Positions 35,984 through 45,850 of a DNA stretch of 64,000 nt are shown here, piece after piece. A model generated the notes under the pieces. It was not told the DNA's origin. It ran no database searches and saw nothing but the letters and a program-made list of their open reading frames with translations. Location: contig NZ_KI928925.1 in the NCBI RefSeq assembly GCF_000521215.1, positions 164,035 through 228,034 of the forward strand, in the 5' to 3' direction. Position 1 is the first letter of the stretch. Each line of letters begins with the position of its first letter. A program made the position numbers and the translations under genes. Source of the stretch: Labrenzia sp. DG1229. Its GTDB lineage: Bacteria; Pseudomonadota; Alphaproteobacteria; Rhizobiales; Stappiaceae.

Positions 35984-37063
35984 ATGACAAAAACAGCACT
36001 CATTACCGGCATTACAGGACAGGACGGCGCCTACCTGACAGAACTTCTGCTTGGCAAGGGATACACGGTCCACGGTATCAAACGCAGGTCATCATCTTTC
36101 AACACGGCCCGCATCGATCATTTTTATCAGGATCCGCACGAGCAGAACGTCAGTTTGCACCTTCACTACGGCGACATGACGGACGCGACCAATCTGATCC
36201 GTATCATGCAGGAAGTGCAGCCGGACGAGGTCTATAACCTGGCCGCACAAAGCCACGTGCAGGTGTCGTTCGAAACGCCGGAATACACGGGAAACGCAGA
36301 TGCGCTCGGAACGCTTCGCCTTCTTGAAGCGATAAGGCTTCTCAACCTGACCGAAAAGACAAGGTTCTATCAGGCGTCGACGTCTGAGCTTTACGGCAAG
36401 GTTCAGGAAGTCCCGCAAACCGAAAAAACCCCGTTTTATCCGCGCAGTCCCTACGCCGCTGCCAAACTCTATGCCTATTGGGTGGTTGTAAATTACAGGG
36501 AAGCCTATGGCATCCACGCAAGCAACGGCATCCTGTTCAATCACGAGAGCCCGATCCGTGGGGAAACTTTTGTGACGCGAAAGATCACGAGGGCGGCCGC
36601 CGCGATAAAACTCGGGCTTCAGGAACAGCTGTTCCTTGGTAACCTGGATGCCGAGCGCGATTGGGGGCACGCGAAAGACTATGTCGAAGGCATGTGGCGC
36701 ATCGTCCAGCAAGATACCGCAGACGATTTTGTTCTTGCCACTGGCGAAAAACACTCGGTTCGCGAGTTCGTTGAGCTTGCGTTCGCGGAAGTGGGTATTT
36801 CGGTTCGCTGGCAGGGCAAGGGTGTTGATGAAAAAGGCTATCATGCGGACAGCGGCAAGTTGCTTGTGTCGGTCGACCAGCGGTATTTCCGTCCCACCGA
36901 AGTCGAATTGTTGATCGGGGATGCCAGCAAGGCGCATCGCGTTCTTGGCTGGTCGCCAAAAGTCTCTTTCAGGGACATGGTGGCGCAAATGGTGCGTTCC
37001 GATATGAAAGCTGTCCCATTGGAACTCGACTCAAACAGCAGTTCGTCGCGTTCAGACGTCTGA
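35984..37063 (+). CDS. gmd: GDP-mannose 4,6-dehydratase
   Basis: A 359-residue extended SDR that converts GDP-D-mannose to GDP-4-keto-6-deoxymannose. The N-terminal NADP motif is [14 protein letters not shown], followed by the Gmd-specific [11 protein letters not shown]. Catalytic Thr-Tyr-Lys are seen in [11 protein letters not shown] and [28 protein letters not shown] is a Gmd signature. It provides the intermediate for the fucose synthase downstream (37076) and possibly for the 3-dehydrase at 39470. The short Ser-rich C-terminal tail is unusual but minor. Confidence 0.95.
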   Translation: MTKTALITGITGQDGAYLTELLLGKGYTVHGIKRRSSSFNTARIDHFYQDPHEQNVSLHLHYGDMTDATNLIRIMQEVQPDEVYNLAAQSHVQVSFETPEYTGNADALGTLRLLEAIRLLNLTEKTRFYQASTSELYGKVQEVPQTEKTPFYPRSPYAAAKLYAYWVVVNYREAYGIHASNGILFNHESPIRGETFVTRKITRAAAAIKLGLQEQLFLGNLDAERDWGHAKDYVEGMWRIVQQDTADDFVLATGEKHSVREFVELAFAEVGISVRWQGKGVDEKGYHADSGKLLVSVDQRYFRPTEVELLIGDASKAHRVLGWSPKVSFRDMVAQMVRSDMKAVPLELDSNSSSSRSDV

Positions 37064-37075
37064 CGAGAGGCACGA

Positions 37076-38053
37076 ATGCAGGAAGCACCACATACCGGCC
37101 AGCCGGACGGCCAAACTTATGACCTTGCCGGGAAAAAGGTATTTGTCGCGGGGCATACCGGCATGGTTGGAAGCGCACTTGTACGCCGGTTGCAACGGGA
37201 ATCCTGTGACATACTGACAGTCAGCAGCAAGGATGTAGATCTTCGGCAACAAAGCCAGGTCGAAGACTGGATGAGTGACGCAAGACCGGATGTCGTGATA
37301 CTGGCTGCGGCCAAGGTCGGCGGCATACTGGCAAACAGCACTCATCCTGCCGAGTTCCTTTATGACAATCTCATGATTGAGGCGAATGTTGTTCACGCGG
37401 CTTATCGGGCAGCCGTCGAGAAGCTCGTTTTCCTGGGGTCAACATGCATTTATCCCAAGCTTGCGCCGCAGCCGATCAACGAGGACAGCCTGTTGACCGG
37501 ACCGCTTGAACCGACAAACGAGTGGTATGCCATAGCAAAAATCTCCGGCATCAAATTGTGTCAGGCCTATCGTGAACAGTTTGGCTGCGATTACATCTCC
37601 GTACAGCCGACAAATCTCTATGGCCCCGGGGACAATTATGATCTGAATTCGAGCCACGTCCTGCCGGCGCTGATGCGAAAGGCGCATGAGGCGAAGCAGC
37701 AGGGTTCAGAAACGCTTGAGGTCTGGGGCAGCGGAAAGCCGCTCCGGGAATTTCTGCATGTTGACGACCTGGCGGATGCCATCGTGTTCCTGACAAGATC
37801 GTATTCCGGTCCGAGACCGGTAAACATCGGATCCGGCGAAGAAGTCAGTATCGGAGACCTCGCGAAACTCATTTGCGCCGTGGCGGGCTTTGAAGGCACG
37901 TTGAGGTTTGATGCCAGCAAGCCGGACGGAACACCTCGCAAACTCGCCGACACATCGTTTTTGAATGGGCTCGGCTGGAATCGGGCGCGCACGTTGCGCC
38001 AGGGTGTTTCCGAAACCTACGCTCAGGCCTTCGGTTCCGGATCCGGAAACTAG
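37076..38053 (+). CDS. fcl: GDP-L-fucose synthase
   Basis: A 325-residue epimerase-reductase that turns GDP-4-keto-6-deoxymannose into GDP-L-fucose. It has the NADP motif KVFVAGHTGMVGSALVRRL, the catalytic Ser in FLGSTCIYPKLAPQP, Tyr/Lys in EWYAIAKISGIKLC, and the Fcl hallmark SVQPTNLYGPGDNYD. The N-terminus has about 15 extra residues before the fold. A GAGAGG ribosome site lies just upstream, 12 bases after gmd. The pair gives the cell activated L-fucose for the surface glycan. The stop directly abuts the next gene. Confidence 0.95.
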   Translation: MQEAPHTGQPDGQTYDLAGKKVFVAGHTGMVGSALVRRLQRESCDILTVSSKDVDLRQQSQVEDWMSDARPDVVILAAAKVGGILANSTHPAEFLYDNLMIEANVVHAAYRAAVEKLVFLGSTCIYPKLAPQPINEDSLLTGPLEPTNEWYAIAKISGIKLCQAYREQFGCDYISVQPTNLYGPGDNYDLNSSHVLPALMRKAHEAKQQGSETLEVWGSGKPLREFLHVDDLADAIVFLTRSYSGPRPVNIGSGEEVSIGDLAKLICAVAGFEGTLRFDASKPDGTPRKLADTSFLNGLGWNRARTLRQGVSETYAQAFGSGSGN

Positions 38054-39286
38054 ATGCCCGCGCGAGACAGCTCTCGAAGAAAACTGGTAATCGTCGAGCG
38101 GAAACTCGTCCGCAATCGCGGCCATCAGCACACCCAGATAGGCGCACTGCAGAAAATGATGCCGGGCCGTGATCTTCATCTCGTGACGGGAGAGGATTAT
38201 GATGGGTTTCTGGGCGAGGCCACCGCCAGGATTTCGGCTCGCTCCAGAGAGCTTTCCAGACTTCGGTGGCGGATCGGAAACGGATCGTTGAGGCAGAAAA
38301 TCGACGCTGTTATCCGGGCAGCGTTGTCGGGGCAATTCCTGTCCTTGCCAAAGTCGCCCTATGGCCGGGAACTTTCGCAGGTCTGCGACAAGCTTGATAT
38401 GAACGCCAGCGATCTCCTGATTGTTCCGTCCGCGGATCTCGAGGCGCTCGAATCGGCATGTCACCTCGTGGATGAAAGAAGGGACCGGTCACCGCGCCTT
38501 GTCCTCCGTTTCCTCGATCCCGAGTTGGGGGATCACAAGACTGCCAGGCGGGAAGAACGCCTTGGGGTTCTCTCAGAAATTCTCTCCCGAAAGAGTAATC
38601 TGTCCCTTTGCTGCGAGACCGAGGAAATGGCGGCGCATTTGAACATTCAATACGGGTTGGACGTTCAAGGCGGTTTTTATCTTCCTTGCAGTTTCGATCC
38701 CGCAGCCACCTGCGGGCCAACGGTCCGGGACGATTCTGAAGCCCTCAGGGTCGGACTGTTCGGCGCCCCGCGCCTCGGCAAAGGATATGAGCGCATTGCC
38801 GGAATTGTGCCTGTCCTTGAAAAATACCTTCAGACAGCGCCTCTTGAAAGACCGATAGAGATACTGCTTCAGGGTTCGGAGGAAAATTACGCCGAAGGTG
38901 GCATCTACGCATTTGCCAGGGCTTACAAGGCCGAAGAAGGCGCCCTGCGCATCTTGAGCCTGTCCGATCGCCTCGACCCGGCCGAATTCACCGATCAATT
39001 CCTGTCTGCCGATGCAATCTTGTTGCCTTACGACCCCAGTGTCTACGGCTTGCAGGGATCCGGTATCATCCAGGATGCAGTTGCGGCGGAAAAATTTGTC
39101 ATTCATTCCGCCGGAATTTCAATGCAGTCGTTTTTGTCTCACGGCAATGCGGTGGCGGCGGTCAGCGATGAAGAGTTTGCTCGAGGAATTCTGGATTTGG
39201 CGAAATCCGGCGCGCGGGAAACACGGGGCAGAAGCGCTGCCAGGCTGCACTACCTCAAGTCTCTTTCAAGTCATATGCCCGACTGA
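38054..39286 (+). CDS. Putative GT-B glycosyltransferase of the glycan island
   Basis: A 410-residue protein whose ATG directly follows the fcl stop, hence translational coupling. The N-terminal half (KLVIVERKLVRNRGHQHTQI) has features of a GT-B N-domain. The C-terminal half reads LRVGLFGAPRLGKGYERIAG and ILLPYDPSVYGLQGSGIIQDA, then VIHSAGISMQSF. The Glu/Gly-type nucleotide-sugar pocket of GT4 enzymes is only loosely matched (YGLQGSGIIQDAVAAEK). It carries no signal or membrane segment. Position suggests transfer of fucose or the dideoxy sugar, but no family number is assigned with confidence. Confidence 0.55.
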   Translation: MPARDSSRRKLVIVERKLVRNRGHQHTQIGALQKMMPGRDLHLVTGEDYDGFLGEATARISARSRELSRLRWRIGNGSLRQKIDAVIRAALSGQFLSLPKSPYGRELSQVCDKLDMNASDLLIVPSADLEALESACHLVDERRDRSPRLVLRFLDPELGDHKTARREERLGVLSEILSRKSNLSLCCETEEMAAHLNIQYGLDVQGGFYLPCSFDPAATCGPTVRDDSEALRVGLFGAPRLGKGYERIAGIVPVLEKYLQTAPLERPIEILLQGSEENYAEGGIYAFARAYKAEEGALRILSLSDRLDPAEFTDQFLSADAILLPYDPSVYGLQGSGIIQDAVAAEKFVIHSAGISMQSFLSHGNAVAAVSDEEFARGILDLAKSGARETRGRSAARLHYLKSLSSHMPD

Positions 39287-39469
39287 CATCCCGGGAAAGA
39301 CCCGTCCTTCGTCAGACCGGTCTTGTTGAAAGACGCTGATTGACAGCAATTGCGCTTTCTCATATCGAGCGGTGTCTTGATGAACGCGGGCGTGTCTGAA
39401 CTGCGTCTTGGCAACTAAACTTATACCGGCAGACCTACCCGGTGAAACTGGTCCATGCAGGAGGACGAC

Positions 39470-40660
39470 ATGATTGCTGTACCGTACGGAATGACGGTTC
39501 ACGGTGAAGAGGAAATCAACGCCGTTATCGAAGTGCTCCGGACTTCCACGCAAATGGGGCGAAATGTTCGCGCGTTTGAAAGCAAGAATGCGGAACTCTT
39601 CGGCAAAAAACATGGCCTGATGGTGAATTCCGGCTCTTCTGCCTTGGAGATTGCGGTCGAGTTGCTGGAGCTTCCCGAAGGCAGTGAGGTCATAACACCG
39701 GTCTTGACGTTCTCCACAACGGTATCATGCATTTTGCGGAACAGACTTATTCCGGTTTATGTCGACGTCGTTCCGGGGACCTATGTGATCGACGTGGATG
39801 CGATTGAAGCAAAAATCTCGGACAAGACGGCGGCCGTGGTAATACCCAATCTGGTCGGCAACATTCCCGACTGGGAAAAAATCAGCGAGATCTGCAAGAA
39901 GCACGATTTGCTGATGGTTGAAGACTCCGCGGACACGCTTGGTGGAACCCTCCATGGGAAACCGAGTGGCCATTGGTCGGATATCAGCATAACGAGCTAC
40001 TACGGGTCGCATGTTATCAATTGCGCAGGCAATGGCGGCTTGCTCAGCGTCAATCGGGACGCGTGGGCAGAAAGAGGAAAGCTGCTCAGGAGTTGGGGGC
40101 GTTCCTCGTCGCTCTTTGTGGATTCGGAAGCCATTGAAAACAGGTTCAACGTTGAGTTGGACGGAATTCCGTATGACGCAAAGTTCGTTTTTTCCGATGT
40201 GGGTCACAATTTTGAACCGTCGGAGCTCGGCGCGGCTTTTGGACTGGTGCAGCTCGCGAAACTCGAAGACAATATCAAGGCGCGTGAATGGGCTTTTGCA
40301 AGGCAGACCGAGTATTTCAGAAAATATGAGGACTGGTTCGAGCTGCCAGTTCAGACGCAGGGCACCAGAACCGGCTGGCTGGCGTTTCCGCTGACGGTGA
40401 AGTCACAGGCCCCTTTTTCCAGAAGGGACATGCAGATTTTCCTCGAAAAGAAGAATGTCCAGACGCGGGTCGTCTTTACCGGCAACATTCTTCGCCAGCC
40501 GGGCTTCAAGGACAAGCCAGGCGTCGGAGAAGCTGCTGACTTTCCAAATGCTGACTCAGTCATGCGCGGCGGAATCCTCATGGCATGTCATCACGGATTG
40601 ACAGAGCAGATGCTTGCCTATGTCCACGAGTGCTTTGACGAGTTTGCAGGGCAGTTCTGA
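39470..40660 (+). CDS. NDP-4-keto-6-deoxyhexose 3-dehydrase (DegT fold, His-type: ColD/RfbH-like)
   Basis: A 396-residue DegT/DnrJ/EryC1/StrS-fold protein. In aminotransferases of this fold a Lys binds PLP; here the motif is SYYGSHVINCAGNGG with His181. This His is the hallmark of the 3-dehydrases ColD and RfbH/E1, which remove the C3 hydroxyl to give 3,6-dideoxy sugars. RfbH and E1 also hold a [2Fe-2S] cluster through clustered cysteines after the active site. None exists between Cys185 and the C-terminal region, as in ColD. The substrate may be CDP-4-keto-6-deoxyglucose (rfbG nearby) or the GDP-mannose-derived intermediate (gmd nearby). AGGAGG fixes the start at 39470. Confidence 0.82.
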   Translation: MIAVPYGMTVHGEEEINAVIEVLRTSTQMGRNVRAFESKNAELFGKKHGLMVNSGSSALEIAVELLELPEGSEVITPVLTFSTTVSCILRNRLIPVYVDVVPGTYVIDVDAIEAKISDKTAAVVIPNLVGNIPDWEKISEICKKHDLLMVEDSADTLGGTLHGKPSGHWSDISITSYYGSHVINCAGNGGLLSVNRDAWAERGKLLRSWGRSSSLFVDSEAIENRFNVELDGIPYDAKFVFSDVGHNFEPSELGAAFGLVQLAKLEDNIKAREWAFARQTEYFRKYEDWFELPVQTQGTRTGWLAFPLTVKSQAPFSRRDMQIFLEKKNVQTRVVFTGNILRQPGFKDKPGVGEAADFPNADSVMRGGILMACHHGLTEQMLAYVHECFDEFAGQF

Positions 40661-41553
40661 TGGGCAGTGTTCTGGTCACCGGCGCAGGAGGTTTCCTCGG
40701 CGGACACCTCATGACCCGGCTCCTCGACCAGAATATCCCCGCATTCGCGCTTGTTCGGGAAAACGCCTCTCCTGAAACCCCGCGGCCGTATCCGACCCTT
40801 CACGATCGTGGCGATGTGCTTGAACTTGCAAGCGAACTCACACAGCGCGATATTGCGGATGTTATCCATCTGGCAACATCTTACGCGCCTGACGAGGCCG
40901 GGCCAAACGCGGTGTCCGTTTTGAATGCCAATATTCTCTTCGGCGGACGACTGCTTGCTGCTTCGGCTGCAGCTGGTGTGACAGGATTTGTCAATATCGG
41001 CACCTTCTGGCAATTCGCGGAAGATGGTTCTCTCGCACCGAACTCACTTTACGCCGCAACCAAACAGGCATTTTCGGAGTTGGTTGCCTATTATGCCAAC
41101 TGGCAGGACTTGAATGCGCTGACACTTGTTCTTTATGACTTATACGGCCCTGGCGACAAGAGGCCGAAACTCCTGCCGGAATTGGTCTCGGCCGCGAAGA
41201 CGGGAAAGCGGATAGACACGACCGCCGGTTACCAGAAAGTCGTCCCGACGCACGTTTACGACGCGGTTGACGCAATCTTGGTGGCCCTTGAGCAAGTGCG
41301 TGGCAACAAACTGCCGTCGAATCCGGACAAATTCGTTCATGGCGGAGACGCGTTGACGGTTCGGGAATTGGCGAGCCTCATTGAAAGGGTCTCGGGAAAA
41401 GCACTCAACATTGACTGGGGTGCCCGGCCATATCGGAGCAACCAGATTATGGATCCCTACCTGGGGCCGCGACTGAGCGGCTGGGAACCGAAGATAAATA
41501 TCGCGCAAGGTGTTGAACAATTACTTCGGGAATGGGATGAGTCGACCGGATAA
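40660..41553 (+). CDS. NDP-deoxysugar 4-ketoreductase (CDP-abequose/paratose synthase-like SDR)
   Basis: A 297-residue extended SDR. It has the N-terminal NAD(P) motif VLVTGAGGFLGGHLM and the catalytic pair in SLYAATKQAFSEL. NIGTFWQF is a stretch seen in CDP-abequose/paratose synthases (RfbJ/RfbS type). These reduce CDP-3,6-dideoxy-4-ketoglucose to the final dideoxyhexose. The start overlaps the 3-dehydrase stop by one base (TGATG), so the two products are made together. Stereochemistry of reduction, and hence paratose versus abequose or another sugar, cannot be read from the sequence. Confidence 0.75.
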   Translation: MGSVLVTGAGGFLGGHLMTRLLDQNIPAFALVRENASPETPRPYPTLHDRGDVLELASELTQRDIADVIHLATSYAPDEAGPNAVSVLNANILFGGRLLAASAAAGVTGFVNIGTFWQFAEDGSLAPNSLYAATKQAFSELVAYYANWQDLNALTLVLYDLYGPGDKRPKLLPELVSAAKTGKRIDTTAGYQKVVPTHVYDAVDAILVALEQVRGNKLPSNPDKFVHGGDALTVRELASLIERVSGKALNIDWGARPYRSNQIMDPYLGPRLSGWEPKINIAQGVEQLLREWDESTG

Positions 41554-41582
41554 TTTGGGGCCTTTAGTGTCAGAAAGAGATT

Positions 41583-42680
41583 ATGCTCGATAGAGAATTT
41601 TGGCGAGGCAAGCGCGTTCTGGTAACCGGTCACACCGGGTTCAAGGGCAGCTGGTTGCTTCACTGGTTGAAAAAACTCGGCGCAACGGTAAGTGGCCTGG
41701 CGCTCGACCCGGAAAGTGACCGGCATTTGTATGTCTGCACGAACGCCGGCAACGACCTGGAGAACGACTTCCGAATTGACCTGCGGAATCTGCCACTTGT
41801 GAAGGATGCGGTTGACCGCTGCAGCCCGGAGATCGTTTTCCATCTCGCGGCTCAGCCATTGGTGCGATTGTCCTACGACAATCCGCTCGAAACTTTCGAA
41901 ACCAATGTGATGGCTACGGCTTATCTGCTCGACGCCCTGCGAGCCATTGTTGGTCTGCAGGCGATTGTCGTTGTGACCAGCGATAAATGTTATGACAACA
42001 AGGAATGGATTTGGGGGTACCGGGAAAACGAAGCGATGGGCGGCAAGGACCCCTATTCCGCGAGCAAGGGTGCCGCTGAAATTCTCACGGCGTCCTACAG
42101 GCATTCCTTCTTCGCTCAAAAGCAGATCGGGTTGGCAACGGCAAGGGCCGGAAATGTCATTGGCGGAGGTGACTGGGCGCAGGACAGGCTTGTGCCTGAT
42201 ATCGTTGAATCCTTCATGAAAAAGCAAGCTGCAAGCATCAGGAACCCGCATGCGATCAGGCCCTGGCAACATGTTCTGGAGCCGCTCAGCGGGTATATGA
42301 TCCTTGCTGAAAAGCTTGCGGGAGATCCGCAGCGTTACGGTGAAGGCTGGAATTTCGGCCCTGATGTCGACGGGATCTGGGAAGTCAGGCGAATTGCGGA
42401 CTTTCTGAAAACAAGCTGGGGCGAGGATGCCGACTGGGCGGTGACCGGCCACGTTGAAACGGAAAAGAAGGAAGCCGGAATTCTGGCGCTGGACAATTCA
42501 AAAGCGCTTTTCGGTCTGGGATGGCGGCCGCTTTGGGATACCCGGACCGCGTTGCAGAAAACGGTCGAATGGTACCGGTGCTTCAATGCCCGGAAAGATG
42601 TCGCCGCGCTGACGCAGGTGCAGATCGATGCCTATGAAACCGCTCTTGGCTCAATGGAACGATTGGAACCAATCAAATGA
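41583..42680 (+). CDS. rfbG: CDP-glucose 4,6-dehydratase
   Basis: A 365-residue SDR that turns CDP-D-glucose into CDP-4-keto-6-deoxyglucose, the first committed step to CDP-linked 3,6-dideoxyhexoses. It begins with [20 protein letters not shown], the RfbG-type N-terminus. It contains [40 protein letters not shown] and [20 protein letters not shown]. Length is standard. The stop overlaps the start of rfbF (ATGA), preserving the order cytidylyltransferase-adjacent seen in other rfb clusters. Confidence 0.92.
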   Translation: MLDREFWRGKRVLVTGHTGFKGSWLLHWLKKLGATVSGLALDPESDRHLYVCTNAGNDLENDFRIDLRNLPLVKDAVDRCSPEIVFHLAAQPLVRLSYDNPLETFETNVMATAYLLDALRAIVGLQAIVVVTSDKCYDNKEWIWGYRENEAMGGKDPYSASKGAAEILTASYRHSFFAQKQIGLATARAGNVIGGGDWAQDRLVPDIVESFMKKQAASIRNPHAIRPWQHVLEPLSGYMILAEKLAGDPQRYGEGWNFGPDVDGIWEVRRIADFLKTSWGEDADWAVTGHVETEKKEAGILALDNSKALFGLGWRPLWDTRTALQKTVEWYRCFNARKDVAALTQVQIDAYETALGSMERLEPIK

Positions 42681-43464
42681 AAGCGGTGATTTTGGCCGGC
42701 GGCCTCGGTACGAGACTAGCTGAAGAGACAGTTACGCGGCCAAAGCCGATGGTCGAAATTGGTGGCAAACCGATCCTCTGGCACATCATGAAGATGTATT
42801 CGGCGCATGGAATAAACGATTCCCTGTGTGCCTTGGCTACAAGGGTTACATGATCAAGGAGTATTTTGCCAACTACCTGATGCATGTTTCCAACGTCACG
42901 ATAGATTTGAAGAACGGTGGCGTGGAGCTGCATGAAAACCGGTCCGAACCCTGGAAAATCACGTTGATCGAGACGGGGCTGAATACGCAGACCGCCGGAC
43001 GGATCAAAAAGATACTGCCGTATGTGGGTGATGAGGACTTCTGCATGACCTACGGCGATGGATTGTCCGATGTCGACATCGGCAAGGCGATCGACTTCCA
43101 CAAGAACGAGGGGCGTCTTGCAACGGTGACCGCGGTAAGGCTCCCGGGTCGCTTTGGCGCGGTTGAAATTGCTGATACCAGGGTAAGCGGGTTTGTCGAA
43201 AAACCGCGGGGTGAAAGTGGCTGGATCAACGGTGGATTTTTTGTGCTTTCACCCAAGGTTTCGACTTACCTGCAGGATCCGGACATTTCCGATATTCCCT
43301 GGGAACAGGCGCCGATGAAGGGAATCTCAAGCGACGGCGAGATGTCGGCTTTCGTTCATGAGGGGTTCTGGCAGCCGATGGATACGCTGCGGGAAAAGCA
43401 ATATCTTGAAAATCTCTGGCAAAGCGGAGAAGCGCCCTGGAAAGTCTGGAAGGATGTCCGTTGA
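42677..43464 (+). pseudogene. rfbF: Glucose-1-phosphate cytidylyltransferase, frameshifted
   Basis: Two frames together give a complete 262-residue RfbF (normal length about 257), which makes CDP-glucose from glucose 1-phosphate and CTP. The first frame (42677-42820) reads [19 protein letters not shown], then [20 protein letters not shown] and GIND. The second continues [20 protein letters not shown] to WQPMDTLREKQYLENLWQSG. The break is at 42818-42822 (gattcc), where one T is missing relative to the expected GAT-TTC. Without it the first frame stops about 12 codons later. Either a sequence error or a recent real mutation explains it, because the rest is intact. The start overlaps rfbG. Confidence 0.85.
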
Positions 43465-44659
43465 GCGATGAAGGGCAAAAGGCTTCGGAGGCTTTTGTCG
43501 TCATAAGCGGAGTCCCGGCCGGCAATTCGGGAACAGGTCAACTGGTAGCCTATCTGAAGTCGCGCGGACTGCGGTTCATCGATCCCGGCCACCGGCTCGA
43601 CAAGGCTGATGACCGCTCCATTTTCCGGGAGCTGGTTTTCTGGCTAAAGGAAGGACCGCGCTGGCTCCTGTTTTTTTTTCGCCTCTGGGTGTTGAATAGG
43701 ACGGGTAAAAAGGTCCTCCTGCTGCATCCGCAAGACATCGGATTTTCGGCGACTTTGAGAATCATCAAGGTCATGCGCGGAAATTGCTGGATATACCTGC
43801 TGGATTCCAGCTTCTTCTGCATTCGAAGTTACAACTACATGCCGACGGAAACGTCCGCCTGCGTCAGATGCCTTTCTGACACCACGCAAAACGCCGCCAA
43901 GGTTTTCGGGTGCGCTCCGTTTCCGCGCCAAACCTTTTCAGCACTGTCATTTGTCAGAAAACTCGTACAGCTTGCGCATGCCGGCAAGGTGCGCTTCCTC
44001 GCTCAGAACAAGCGCCAGGCGAGTCTCGCTGAAAAGCAGTTCGGACGACGGGTGCCTGTCGTTGGTCTATGGACGGCAGAACTTGAAAGGTCGCTGATCG
44101 CCGAAACAGCCGGTGCAGCGGAGCCAGCACGGGCAGAAACCCGATGGGATATCGTTTTTCATGGCAACGACATTCTGGCAAAAGGAAGCCGGTGGGCACT
44201 TTCTGTTGCTCACCATGCGCCGGAGCTGACATTCCTGTTTCCGTTCGACCGTCCTTCGATATCGGGGCAATTCCCGAAAATTGCGACTTTGTCAAAATGA
44301 ACTGGATGACAGGACTGAAAGACGCGGTCGCCCGCTGCAAGGTGGCCTTGTCTCCATCTCTCTGGTCGGCTCCGATCGAGGGAGCGTTGATCAAGAACAT
44401 TAAATTCGCACCGGTGACTGCAGCGGCGATAAATTCAACAAGTTTTTCAGATGAAGTTCCGGAAGATGTCGTTCTGCATCTGTCAGATCAACCGGAAAAG
44501 GCCGCCAGGCAACTGGTTGAAGTTTTGTCCTCGGAAAAGATCGTGGAGACAGAATCCAAGACGAAATGGCTGAGTTTCTTTGTGAGTCAAAATCGGAATT
44601 TCGTCGAAAACATCGAAGCGGAATTGAACCAGCGTAACACTGAATCCGGAACGGGATAA
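43461..44659 (+). pseudogene. Putative glycosyltransferase, frameshifted
   Basis: Two frames join to a protein of about 399 residues. The first (from TTG at 43461, TTGA overlap with rfbF) contains VVISGVPAGNSGTGQLVAYL, CVRCLSDTTQNAAKVFGC (zinc-like cysteines) and WDIVFHGNDILAKGSRWAL. It then diverges after FPFDRP. The second supplies FDIGAIPENCDFVKMNWMTG and LKDAVARCKVALSPSLWSAP, with IEGALIKNIKFAPV, as in GT-B C-domains. The break is at 44253-44257 (ccttcg), where one T is missing. The first frame alone stops at 44300. No exact glycosyltransferase family is assigned. Loss of function depends on whether the indel is real. Confidence 0.7.
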
Positions 44660-44746
44660 TTTTCCGTGATTTCCTGTATTCGGTTCAAATTGAGTGCATG
44701 AAATGAATTTGTGTAGGTTCATAGCAAGTGCGCGGGAGGTGATCGA

Positions 44747-45670
44747 ATGAATCTGAACGTCTTGGCGCCTGTCGCGCTGTTCGCATTCAACCGGCCTGAA
44801 CATACGAGAAAAACACTCGAGGCAATCGCCAAAAACGACCTTGCAAGTGCAACGGATCTCTTCGTTTTCGTGGATGGCCCTCGGAACGAAGACGACGTTG
44901 TGCTTATCCGGGAGGTGTGCACGATCGCCCGCGGGATAAACGCATTCAAGTCGCTCACGATCGTTGAGCAAGATGCGAATATGGGGTTGGCAAAAAGTAT
45001 TGTTCAGGGAATAGACAAGGTTCTTGAAGAGTATGGCAACATCATTGTTCTCGAAGACGATATTGTCACCAGTCCCGTATTTCTGAATTACATGAATGCA
45101 AGTCTTGCCCGGTACGAAAGCGAGAAAAAGGTCTGGCACATCTGCGGTTACAATGAACCGGCAGAAAATCGAAATTCGCGAAAAACCTATTTTTCCAGGT
45201 TGATGAACTGCTGGGGCTGGGGAACCTGGCGCGACAGATGGCAGCATTTTGAAAAGAAACCTGAAAAACTCATCACGGAATTCACGCCGGAAATGATTGA
45301 TCGTTTCAATCTGGATATTGGCGAAAAATTCTGGTTCCAGGTGCTTGCCAATGTCGACGGGAGAATGAACACCTGGGCAATATTCTGGTATGCGACGATT
45401 TTCAAACAGAATGGATTGTGTTTGAACCCGCACGTTTCCTACGTTCGAAACATCGGCTTCGATGGAAGCGGAGTACATTGCAATGTCGATGAATTCCGCA
45501 ACAAAAAGAGAAAATTGAACCTCGAACCGAATATCGAATATCCAGAGATACTGGCGGAAGATAGTGCTGCATTTGAAGACTTGAAGAAATTTTACGCGCT
45601 CAAGAAGAAAAAGCCTGGAAAAATAGAGAAAATTAAAAGAAAAATACTCAGGAAAGTCCTGAGGCATTGA
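44747..45670 (+). CDS. Glycosyltransferase, GNT-I/HlpA-like GT-A fold
   Basis: A 307-residue GT-A-type transferase with the opening APVALFAFNRPEHTRKTLEA, FVFVDGPRNEDD, and the metal-binding acidic motif IVLEDDIVTSP. CWGWGTWRDRW and a C-terminal poly-Lys tail (KKKKPGKIEKIKRK) follow. Similar bacterial proteins are annotated as HlpA-like or N-acetylglucosaminyltransferase-I-like sugar transferases. GGGAGGTGATCG gives a strong ribosome site. Base composition here is visibly more A+T-rich than the xyl or acyl-CoA regions, consistent with acquisition of this part of the island. Donor sugar is unknown. Confidence 0.75.
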   Translation: MNLNVLAPVALFAFNRPEHTRKTLEAIAKNDLASATDLFVFVDGPRNEDDVVLIREVCTIARGINAFKSLTIVEQDANMGLAKSIVQGIDKVLEEYGNIIVLEDDIVTSPVFLNYMNASLARYESEKKVWHICGYNEPAENRNSRKTYFSRLMNCWGWGTWRDRWQHFEKKPEKLITEFTPEMIDRFNLDIGEKFWFQVLANVDGRMNTWAIFWYATIFKQNGLCLNPHVSYVRNIGFDGSGVHCNVDEFRNKKRKLNLEPNIEYPEILAEDSAAFEDLKKFYALKKKKPGKIEKIKRKILRKVLRH

Positions 45671-45850
45671 TGTGAGGGACTTTGTCCGTTTCACTCCCGC
45701 CTTGCGCACGTCATCATTGATTGTTTTCGCCACCGTTGTCGCGGTGTTTTATGCATTCTGCTTGACTTAGTCAGGTGGGTAAATACAAGCGGTTCCATCA
45801 CATCGTCTGGTTTGACGATTAGCTGTATTTCCGGTGGCTCTGGTCTCGAT

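Noticed and set aside
43660..43682. Nine-T run at 43670s as a further frameshift
   Set aside because: The frame reads sensibly through it (WLLFFFRLW) and similarity of style continues on both sides, so no break is needed there.
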